This document shows, in pieces, positions 8,662-15,854 of a stretch of DNA of 64,000 nucleotides; the stretch's first letter is position 1; each line of letters opens with the position of its first letter. The translations under genes were made by a program, and so were the position numbers. Below the pieces are notes generated by a model. The model was not told the DNA's origin, did not search any database, and saw nothing but the letters and a program-made list of their open reading frames with translations. This DNA is from Salinigranum marinum (GTDB lineage Archaea > Halobacteriota > Halobacteria > Halobacteriales > Haloferacaceae), in NCBI RefSeq assembly GCF_024228675.1, contig NZ_CP100461.1:2415398-2479397 (forward strand). The letters run 5' to 3'.

Positions 8662-10314
8662 ATGCTCCGTACAACGGGTGACCTGCTCACCCTCGACATC
8701 GGCGAGCGGACCTGGGAGACGACACCGATCGACGACGAACTCCGGTCGTTCATCGGCGGGCGTGGGATCGCGACGAAACTCGCACACGAGCGGCTGCCGT
8801 TCGACGCGGACCCGCTGGGGCCGGAGAACCGGGCGTACCTCTCGACGGGGCCGCTCCAAGCGTCGCGGATGAGCTTCACCGGGCGCATGAACGCGACCGC
8901 GCTCTCCCCGCTGACGAACGGGCTCGCGTCGTCGAACGCCGGCGGCTACCTCTCGCGGAACTTCGCGAGCGCCGGCTACCCGTGCGTCGAACTCGTCGGC
9001 GCGAGCGACGACCTGCTCGCGATCCACGTCACGGACGAGGGCGTGCGCTTCGAGGCGGTGCCGGAACTCGCGGGGGCGACCGTCAGCGAGACCACCCGGG
9101 CGATGACCGATCGCCACGGCCTCGAAAGCGAGCACCTGGTGACCGTCGGCCCAGCGGGCGAGAACGAGGTTCGCTACGCCTCGCTGATGACGTCCGACAC
9201 CCGGGCGTTCGGCCGCGGTGGGATCGGTGCCGTGCTCGGGTCGAAGAACGTGAAGACGGTGTCGTTCACCGGGGACGCCGACCTCGACGTCTCGCTCCCG
9301 GACGACGCGGTCGCGAGCGAGATCCACCGCCAGGCCGCGACCGAAGACCACATCATGAAGCGCCAGGGAACGACGAGCGGCGTCGACCTGAAGAACGAGA
9401 TGTTCTCCCTGCCGACGCGGTACTTCGAGCGGATGTCGTTCGACGAGGGCGTCGAGGGGATCAACGGGGCGGCCGTCGAGTCGAAAAAGCACAAGCGCGG
9501 GACGTGCTCGATGTGTGCGTTCGCGTGTAAGCTCCCGACGCGGGACGACGAGACGGGGCTCGAAACCGAGGGGCCGGAGTACGAGACGGTGTTCTCGTTC
9601 GGGAGCAACCTGGAGGTCGGCGACATCGTCTCGGTGATGAAGTCGAACGAGCGGTGTGACGAACTCGGCCTCGACACGATCAGCGCGGGCGTCACGATCG
9701 GGGCGTACCTCCAGGCCGAAGACCGGTTCGGCGACTCGGCGCTGATCCACGACCTGATCGAAAAGATCGCCCGGCGTGAGGGCGTCGGCGACAGCCTCGC
9801 CGAAGGAGTCGACCGCGTGCACGACGACCTCGGCGTGGCGAACTGGACCTCGAAGGGGATGGAGTTCCCCGGCCACGACGGCCGGGTGCTACACGGTCGC
9901 GGGCTCGGCTACGCCACCGCGAACCGGGGTGCGGACCACATGTACTCGAAGATCCACAACCTGGAGTACGAGGGGCGGGTCCACCCAGAGGGGCTCGACG
10001 GGAAGGCATCGATCGTCGCGGATCTCGAGGACCTGAAAGCGGTGAACGACTCTGCGGTGATCTGTAAGTTCTCCCGCTCGGCGATGAGCGACGAGCGCTA
10101 CGAACGACTGTTCGGCGAGGAGTACGAGCAACTGCTCCAGGTCGGGCGGCGGATCGTCGACCTCGAGCGGCACTTCAACAACCAGCGGGGGTTCGACCGC
10201 GCCGACGACACCCTCCCGTACGAGATCGAGGGGATGGACGACGCCCTCGACGAGTACTACACCTACCGCGGGTGGACAGCCGACGGGGTCGTTCCCGACG
10301 GGAACGTGGCCTGA
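8662..10314 (+). CDS. Aldehyde:ferredoxin oxidoreductase family protein (tungstopterin enzyme)
   Basis: 550 aa from ATG 8662 (MLRTTGDLLTLDIGER). AOR enzymes oxidise aldehydes to carboxylates, passing electrons to ferredoxin, with a bis-tungstopterin and one [4Fe-4S] cluster. All cluster ligands are present: C282, C285 and C289 in CSMCAFAC, and C332 in NERCDELGLD. The family landmarks FIGGRGIATKL (N terminus), GRGGIGAVLGSKNVK (domain 1) and RGLGYATANRGADH (C-terminal pterin region) are also present. Cytosolic. It is divergent from the IclR regulator and upstream of the MBL-fold gene, suggesting it oxidises an aldehyde intermediate of the island's pathway. The other AOR-family gene in this window (52699) has lost the cluster motif; this one looks functional. 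Confidence 0.93.
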   Translation: MLRTTGDLLTLDIGERTWETTPIDDELRSFIGGRGIATKLAHERLPFDADPLGPENRAYLSTGPLQASRMSFTGRMNATALSPLTNGLASSNAGGYLSRNFASAGYPCVELVGASDDLLAIHVTDEGVRFEAVPELAGATVSETTRAMTDRHGLESEHLVTVGPAGENEVRYASLMTSDTRAFGRGGIGAVLGSKNVKTVSFTGDADLDVSLPDDAVASEIHRQAATEDHIMKRQGTTSGVDLKNEMFSLPTRYFERMSFDEGVEGINGAAVESKKHKRGTCSMCAFACKLPTRDDETGLETEGPEYETVFSFGSNLEVGDIVSVMKSNERCDELGLDTISAGVTIGAYLQAEDRFGDSALIHDLIEKIARREGVGDSLAEGVDRVHDDLGVANWTSKGMEFPGHDGRVLHGRGLGYATANRGADHMYSKIHNLEYEGRVHPEGLDGKASIVADLEDLKAVNDSAVICKFSRSAMSDERYERLFGEEYEQLLQVGRRIVDLERHFNNQRGFDRADDTLPYEIEGMDDALDEYYTYRGWTADGVVPDGNVA

Positions 10315-10413
10315 CGCCGGGGCTCGCTCCGAAGGAGCCGTCGACCCCCGATCCCCGACCGCCACGGCCGCGGGCGACGTGTTCGACAGAGGGGAGAGTG
10401 AGAACCGGTAGCA

Positions 10414-10420
10414 CTATTTT
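10414..10420 (+). promoter_or_regulatory. TATA-like box for the 10447 gene
   Basis: CTATTTT sits 27-33 nt before the ATG at 10447. A GGGAGGGG stretch between them could alternatively act as a ribosome binding site. Confidence 0.4.
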
Positions 10421-10446
10421 CACGGGAGGGGTAGAGAGGAGACGAC

Positions 10447-11073
10447 ATGCCAGTCGAGATAGCCACCGACGTGTACGACATCACGTGCCTGGACGAACCC
10501 GAGGGAAAGCGATTCCGCGCGTTCCTGTTCACCGACGGGACGCCGACGCTCTTCGACACCGGACTGGAGCACAGCACGGACGCGCTCGACGAGGGGATCT
10601 CGGCCGTCGGCGTCGAGCCGGAGCGGGTGGTCATCACCCACGGCGACGGCGACCACATCGGCGGGTTCGACCACGTCGTCGAGACGTACGGCCCGGAGAC
10701 GTGGGTGCCCGAACAGCTCGACGTGGAGACCGACCACGACCCCGACCACCGGTACGGCGACGGCGACCGGATCGGGCGGTTCACGGCCGTGCACACGCCG
10801 GGACACGAGCCCGAGAACCACGCGCTGATCGACGAGGACGCGGGGATCGCGGTGCTCGGCGACGCCCTCTCGGGGGCCGACCAGCGGGGTCTCCCGGCCG
10901 GCTACTTCCTCCTACCACCGGCCGTCTACTCGCAGGACCTCAACCTCGCCGAGGAGAGCCTCGAACGCCTCCTGGCGTACGAGTTCGACGTCGGCCTCGT
11001 CTACCACGGTTCGTCCGTACTCGAAGACGCCCGGACGAAGATCGACCGGTTCGTCAACTTCCCCGGGAAGTAG
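10447..11073 (+). CDS. Metallo-beta-lactamase-fold hydrolase with HxDxDH motif
   Basis: 208 aa, single domain. The metal motif reads T-H-G-D-G-D-H (H65, D67, D69, H70), so Asp replaces the usual second His of HxHxDH. Further candidate ligands are H120 (HTPGH), D139 (LGDAL) and H187 (YHGS). HxDxDH variants occur among some MBL-fold lactonases and esterases. Probably cytosolic; no signal peptide. Likely acts on an ester, lactone or thioester; substrate unknown. Convergent with the flavoprotein gene, 14 nt away. Confidence 0.8.
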   Translation: MPVEIATDVYDITCLDEPEGKRFRAFLFTDGTPTLFDTGLEHSTDALDEGISAVGVEPERVVITHGDGDHIGGFDHVVETYGPETWVPEQLDVETDHDPDHRYGDGDRIGRFTAVHTPGHEPENHALIDEDAGIAVLGDALSGADQRGLPAGYFLLPPAVYSQDLNLAEESLERLLAYEFDVGLVYHGSSVLEDARTKIDRFVNFPGK

Positions 11074-11087
11074 TCGCCCCGACTGGG

Positions 11088-12497
11088 TCACTCCGCGGCG
11101 TCGTCGGCCGCGCGGTCGCCGGCGACCCGCCCGAACACCGCCGCGGCCGTCAGCCCGGTTCCGCCGGGATAGTTGCGGTAGAAGATGCCGCCGGTACTGT
11201 TGCCGGCGGCGTACAGCCCCGGGATGACGGTGTCGGTCGTGTCGAGCACCTCCGCGTCGGGCGTGATCGCGACGCCGCCGAAGGCGAACGTCATGCCGCC
11301 GGTGACCGGGTAGCCGGTGAAGGGCGGCTCGTCGAGCGCGAGCGCCCAGTTCGACTTCGGCGGGTCGACCATCTCGGCCGCGTTGCCGTCCAGGCGGTTC
11401 GGATCGTACCGCTCCGGAGCCGCGGGGTCGCAGGCCTCGTTGTACGCCGCGACGGTCTCGACGGCGCGGTCGACGTTCTCGATGTCGAGCCGACGCGCGA
11501 GCGCCTCGATCGAGTCGGCCGTGATCGGCCGGGTCGGACCCATATGCGCGACGTCGTCCACGACCGTCGAGTCGACGACGATGAACGCCTCGTGGTAGGG
11601 CTGTTCGAAGATGCGGCGGCCGAACTTGGCGTAGGTGTGCGCGCGGGCGTCCTCCCCCTCGTCGACGAACCGTTCGCCGTCGTGATTCAGGATGACCCCG
11701 TACTGGTAGCCGTCGATCCGGGTGATGCCGCCCTCGACGTCGGGTGAGCCGGCGTCGATGATCGCCATGTGGGCGTCGCCCCACTCGCCCTCGGACTTCG
11801 CCCCGACGGCCATCGCCGCCTCGAGCGTCTCGCCGGTGTTGTACCGGCTCCCGCGCACCTTCATGTTCCCGTAGCCGGGGCCGTAGTAGCGCGTCCGCTT
11901 CTCCTTGCTTGAGCCGTAGTCGCCCGCGGCGAGGACGACCGCGTCGGCGTCGAACCGGGTCCGCGTGCCGTCGACGAAGCCGATGACACCGGTTACCGAG
12001 CCGTCGTCGGATCGCACGAAATCGCGGGCCTCCGCCCGGTAGTGTATGTCTACCGTGGCGGGCTCCGCCGCGATGGCCTCGACGAGCTCGTCGATCATCT
12101 CCGCACCGTCGAGCCAGACGCGCCCGGCCGTGTACCCCGGGTGGGGTGCCTGGAACTCCCACGACACGCCCTTCTCGGTGAGCCACTCGAACGTCGCCGC
12201 CGCCTCGCCGGTCACGACCGACACGAGGTCCGGGTCGGCCCGGAGGTCGGTCACCTTCATGATGTCCGAGTAGAAGTTCGAGGCGGTGTAGTCGTCGACG
12301 TTGAACTCGACGTCGAGGTCGATGTCGGCCGTCGGGATGCGGAACGACTCGGTGAACCGCGTGTGTCCGCCCCGCCGTTCTTTCGGCGCTTTCTCCAGGA
12401 TTGCGACCGATCGGTTCCGCTCGGCGAGTCGTAACCCCGCAGCGAGGCCGGCGATGCCACAGCCGACGACGACGACATCGTAACGTAAGTGCTCCAT
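11088..12497 (-). CDS. FAD-dependent oxidoreductase, TcuA/fumarate-reductase flavoprotein family
   Basis: 469 aa from ATG 12497 (MEHLRYDVVVVGCGIAGLAA). The N-terminal GxGxxG Rossmann motif is at residues ~10-15, and EKAPKERRGGHTRF follows it. The C terminus has GLYAAGNSTGGIFYRNYPGG, close to tricarballylate dehydrogenase TcuA (GG(L/I)FYxNYPGGTG) and the fumarate reductase/succinate dehydrogenase flavoprotein superfamily. TcuA oxidises tricarballylate to cis-aconitate, so a role with the neighbouring MmgE/PrpD proteins, which act on aconitate-like acids, is plausible. No TcuB electron-transfer partner is adjacent. Substrate assignment is inference; the fold assignment is secure. Confidence 0.85.
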   Translation of the reverse strand: MEHLRYDVVVVGCGIAGLAAGLRLAERNRSVAILEKAPKERRGGHTRFTESFRIPTADIDLDVEFNVDDYTASNFYSDIMKVTDLRADPDLVSVVTGEAAATFEWLTEKGVSWEFQAPHPGYTAGRVWLDGAEMIDELVEAIAAEPATVDIHYRAEARDFVRSDDGSVTGVIGFVDGTRTRFDADAVVLAAGDYGSSKEKRTRYYGPGYGNMKVRGSRYNTGETLEAAMAVGAKSEGEWGDAHMAIIDAGSPDVEGGITRIDGYQYGVILNHDGERFVDEGEDARAHTYAKFGRRIFEQPYHEAFIVVDSTVVDDVAHMGPTRPITADSIEALARRLDIENVDRAVETVAAYNEACDPAAPERYDPNRLDGNAAEMVDPPKSNWALALDEPPFTGYPVTGGMTFAFGGVAITPDAEVLDTTDTVIPGLYAAGNSTGGIFYRNYPGGTGLTAAAVFGRVAGDRAADDAAE

Positions 12498-12647
12498 GGT
12501 CAGTGGCAGTCTAATCCACGGCCGTTCGCTTAACCGTTCTCCCGGGCGTGGACCGCCGTGGTTCGCCCCACAGGTCCCGCCGACCGCGCCGTCGAGAAAG
12601 GCGGCGAGCACGGCGTCGACGAGGGGTCGACCCCTTGCGATGACCCG

Positions 12648-13664
12648 TCAGAACAGCGCCGTCAGCACGGCCAGCGAGAGGGAACTCGCAGCCAGCAGTG
12701 CCACGAAGACGATCAGCGCGGGCTTGACACCCGCCCGACGGAGTTCGCCGACGCGGATCTCCGTCCCGAGGCCGACGAACGCGAGCAGGAACAGCCAGTC
12801 GCTCGCGTCCCCGAGGAGGGCCCGTTGGGCCGGCGGGATCAGGCCGACGCTGGCGAGCAGTGCGACCCCGAGGAAGCCGAGCACGAACGTCGGAAACTGC
12901 TCCCAGAGCGTCCGCACGGAGACGCCCCCGTCGCCGTCACCGTCTCCGTCGACCCGCGCGTAGTAGCTCGCGTAGCCGAGGACGACCACACCGATCAGGG
13001 CGTTTCGCGCGAGTTTCGTCACCGTCGCCCACTGCCCCGCGACCTCCGAGTGGGCGAAGCCGACCGCGACGACCGGCCCCGTCGAGAACATGCTGACGCC
13101 GGCCCAGATCCCGAAGACGGTCGACGAGAGGCCCAGAAACTCCCCGACGATCGGATAGGCGACGATCGTGACCGCATCAAGCAGCAGGATCGTCGCCGCG
13201 GCGTAGGCGATCTGCTCCCGCTGTGCGCGCACCGCCCCGGCGACCCCGACGACCGCCGAGACGCCGCAGATGCTCGCGCCGGCGGCGAGCAGCGAGCCGA
13301 ACCGGTCGACCAGCCCGAAGAGGTTGCGGGCGAGCAGTTCGACGAACAAGAGCGTAAAACCCGTCACCGCGAGCACGACGAGGAGAACGGTGGACCCGGC
13401 GTCCAGGAACGTCCCGACCGTCACCGACGCACCCATGAGGACGATGCCCGCGCTCAGCCAGCGGTCGTGCGTCGCCACGCCCGCGTCCGCGGCGGTCGGG
13501 ACACCGACGGTGTTGGACAGGACGAATCCCACCGCGATGGCGACCAGCAGTCGGTTGACACCGACGACCGACCCGAGGACGTGTGCGCCGGCGGCACCGC
13601 CAGCGAGGAGCAGGAGGCCGGGGACGAGCGACCCGACTCGCGTCCCCACGCTACCTGTCGTCAT
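12648..13664 (-). CDS. YeiH/UPF0324-type membrane protein (putative sulfate exporter family)
   Basis: 338 aa from ATG 13664 (MTTGSVGTRVGSLVPG); a GTG 30 codons upstream (13754) is a weaker alternative. It has about ten predicted transmembrane segments and the family hallmark GASICGVSAVVGVAGA near the middle. The YeiH/YadS family is annotated as putative sulfate exporters, but few members have been tested. A hydrophilic Asp/Gly loop (DGDGDGDGG) separates the C-terminal helices. Being on the same strand and 150 nt downstream of nothing else, it precedes the TcuA-like gene in transcription order; export of a pathway product or anion is a possibility. Confidence 0.85.
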   Translation of the reverse strand: MTTGSVGTRVGSLVPGLLLLAGGAAGAHVLGSVVGVNRLLVAIAVGFVLSNTVGVPTAADAGVATHDRWLSAGIVLMGASVTVGTFLDAGSTVLLVVLAVTGFTLLFVELLARNLFGLVDRFGSLLAAGASICGVSAVVGVAGAVRAQREQIAYAAATILLLDAVTIVAYPIVGEFLGLSSTVFGIWAGVSMFSTGPVVAVGFAHSEVAGQWATVTKLARNALIGVVVLGYASYYARVDGDGDGDGGVSVRTLWEQFPTFVLGFLGVALLASVGLIPPAQRALLGDASDWLFLLAFVGLGTEIRVGELRRAGVKPALIVFVALLAASSLSLAVLTALF

Positions 13665-14477
13665 CTCCCCCGAAAGCGACACCGCGCGGGTCGCTGTCTC
13701 TCCCCGGGCCGGGATCGACGACTCGTGTGCTTCGACCGATGCGATCGTGTGCACGCCGACGCTGATCTATCACTCGTTGGGCCGCTCCAACGCCCCGGAC
13801 TTAACACTTGCTGGTCGCGTCAGAGATAGCGGCAGAAGAAGCTGGTAACTGCGGGAGCACCCGCTTCGATCTCTCCCACATCTGCGCCGAACCGCACGCG
13901 GAACGCGGTAGTGCTCGACGCCACACGACCGACGCGTGGCCCGGAGACGAGCGACGAATAGCGGGACCTCCTGTTCGAAGTTGATGAGTAAATTATTCTA
14001 TGTTGTGGTCGGCGTGACACTCGCGCCTCATCTCTGGGAAACAGTCCATCAGTCCGCCTCATCGGGTGGATGATCACAAAAACCGCACCACTGTATAATG
14101 GATCGGTCCGTTCCCAACCAGGAGACTCCGCTCAGAGAGCCGGGCCGACGGGGCGAGTGATGGACCAGCCCCGATCACGGCTCAACTCGCCCGGAAAGAG
14201 CGATTTCGGTCGGTTCACCGCCGCTTTCGTGGTATTATACGACGAGTAGATCGACGTACCGGTGGTTGCCGCCGACCGGAATTAATCAAAAATAAGTTCT
14301 CGTTTATTGACGAGGCCGTTCCGATCGTCCCGGTCTGCGTCGACGACGGCGACGGGAGTCACTCGAAGTCGAATACGGGTGTGGCACTGTCGTCGGTGTC
14401 GGCGTCGGTGACCCGTCCGCCGGCGGACTCACTACTGTCGGGAACGCGACCGCGTCCGCACACCGTGAGCCCCAGAC
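13665..14477. other. Intergenic region, ~810 bp, no convincing gene
   Basis: The region has several AT-rich islands (13980-14000, 14085-14100, 14230-14240, 14280-14305) amid GC-rich DNA. The frame at 13820-14077 gives a Ser/Arg-rich translation without family features. A short minus-strand frame ending at 14359 (C terminus TPVFDFE) has haloarchaeal codon bias but no clear start or motif. It may be the decayed boundary of the catabolic island. Confidence 0.4.
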
Positions 14478-14702
14478 TTACTGCGTCAGTCGGTGCCACT
14501 CGCTCTCGTCACGAGCGCGCTCGAGCCGACAGCCGTCGCCGCACTGCGGACAGGTGAACAGTCGGTAGTCGACGCGCGGGCTGAACAGTCCGCCCGTGCG
14601 TCGGGTGCCCGCGATGAACGGCTCCATCTCGGCCCCGCAGTCGCACAGCGGCGCGCCGTGCTCCCCCAGTTCGACCCCCGTGGACGTGTCCGTTCGGGCC
14701 AT
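14478..14702 (-). CDS. Small zinc-finger-like protein, 74 aa
   Basis: Begins MARTDTSTGVELGEHG and carries two cysteine pairs, C-D-C-G and T-C-P-Q-C-G, about 30 residues apart, with a hydrophobic stretch between (FSPRVDYRLFT). This is the layout of a single zinc ribbon, common in the micro-proteins of haloarchaea. The final C (DGCRLE) may also contribute. Function unknown. It lies 128 nt downstream of the Era-like GTPase on the same strand. Confidence 0.7.
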   Translation of the reverse strand: MARTDTSTGVELGEHGAPLCDCGAEMEPFIAGTRRTGGLFSPRVDYRLFTCPQCGDGCRLERARDESEWHRLTQ

Positions 14703-14830
14703 GTGGTACTAGACAACACACAGCATACATAAGTGCGACGCCGACGCGCCGCCGACGGCCACGGCCGGGCCCCCACTTACCAGTCCGGTGGAACCGAAAA
14801 TAGCGGCGAGGACGACAGCACCGCCGAGAG

Positions 14831-15448
14831 CTACCCGAACCGTTCGGCGATGGCCGAGTAGAGCGCGTCGGCGTTCTCGCCCGTGAGCCCCGACACCGGG
14901 ACGACCTCGCGATCCGAGAAGGCGTCGACGACCGCCTCCACGTCGGCGTCCGCGTGGTCGATCTTGTTGGCGACGAGGACCAGCGGGAGTCCCTGGTCGT
15001 CGGCGATGCCCAGCAGCATGTCGTTGACCTGTGCGCGTGGGTCGATCGTCGCGTCGAGGACGTAGATCACGCCACCGACCTCTCTCAGGACGCGCATCGA
15101 CTCGCCGATGCCGCGGGTCGCGCCGCGGGCGCGCTCCTGTGCGTCCGCCTCGCTCAGTCCGTGCTCGCGGAAGGCGGCGTGGTCGACCTCGGTCGCGACG
15201 CCGGGCGTGTCGACCACGTCGACCGTGACCGTGCCGTCGTCGCCCTCGATCTCGACGCCGTCGGCGCGCTGGGCGCGCTGGGTCTCGTGCGGGACGTCGC
15301 TCGCGTCGCCGACGGTGACGTCGGCCCAGTCCGCGGCGATGCGGTTCGCGAGCGTGGTCTTGCCCGCGTTCGGCGGGCCGTACAGTCCGACCGTGGCGGG
15401 AGCCTGGTTCGAGAAGAGGACGGCTCTGAGTCGTGCGAGGATGCCCAT
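14831..15448 (-). CDS. Era-like GTP-binding protein
   Basis: 205 aa. G1 is GPPNAGKTT (24-32), G3 is DTPG (80-83), G4 is NKID (161-164) and G5 is probably VSGLTGEN near the C terminus. This is a compact TRAFAC-class GTPase without the KH domain of bacterial Era. Related haloarchaeal proteins include OapA, an origin-associated GTPase usually encoded with OapB (DUF2073), OapC and orc1/cdc6. Neither OapB nor orc1 is here, so this may be a displaced or paralogous copy. Cytosolic, role unknown. Confidence 0.85.
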   Translation of the reverse strand: MGILARLRAVLFSNQAPATVGLYGPPNAGKTTLANRIAADWADVTVGDASDVPHETQRAQRADGVEIEGDDGTVTVDVVDTPGVATEVDHAAFREHGLSEADAQERARGATRGIGESMRVLREVGGVIYVLDATIDPRAQVNDMLLGIADDQGLPLVLVANKIDHADADVEAVVDAFSDREVVPVSGLTGENADALYSAIAERFG

Positions 15449-15854
15449 CGTGTGTCTCCGGTCGCGTACCGGGAGTAGCTCACACCGCTACTTGAAGCTC
15501 CGTCAGACGGACGAACGACGCTCGATGTGGACGGGTTGGACCGCTACAGCGAGAGTCCGAGACCGTCGTCGCCTGCCTCGCCGACGGAAGCGAGCGGCCC
15601 GTCGGGAGGCGCGCCGGGCCCAGCAGTGCCGACCGGCGGAGGAGGATCGTCGTGCGAGAGGCCGTGGACGGTCCCGTCGAGTCGACATAGTCGTGCATTA
15701 CTAGTACACAAGTGTACACGGTTGTGACACAGTCGCCTTCGTCGTACACGCGCTTTCGCGTCCAGGACGTCTCTCAGAGCCGTTCGGGACCGCTGGGACC
15801 GTCGTGTCGCGTTATCGACGGAATCGTTTTGTAACACTGCCGTAAACTCAATGC
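15449..15854. other. Intergenic region, 406 bp, with a perfect 14-bp palindrome
   Basis: It lies between the divergent GTPase and histidine kinase genes. No frame resembles a protein. It holds the 15704-15717 palindrome and AT-rich DNA at 15820-15850 that may be the kinase promoter. Confidence 0.5.
15704..15717. promoter_or_regulatory. Perfect palindrome GTACAC-AA-GTGTAC, candidate operator
   Basis: A 6-2-6 perfect inverted repeat in the spacer upstream of the sensor kinase, preceded by CTA and followed by ACGG. Its form fits a dimeric repressor site, but the cognate regulator is not identifiable here. Confidence 0.35.

Noticed and set aside
13820-14077. Possible 85-codon minus-strand gene
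   Set aside because: Composition is Ser/Arg-rich and unlike haloarchaeal proteins; no motif or promoter.
14359-14487. Possible micro-protein ending in TPVFDFE on the minus strand
   Set aside because: The codon bias looks coding, but there is no confident start, it overlaps the end of the 74-aa gene, and there is no motif.
14478-15448. Replication origin next to the Era/OapA-like GTPase
   Set aside because: No orc1/cdc6 gene, no origin recognition box repeats and no AT-rich unwinding element are visible here.
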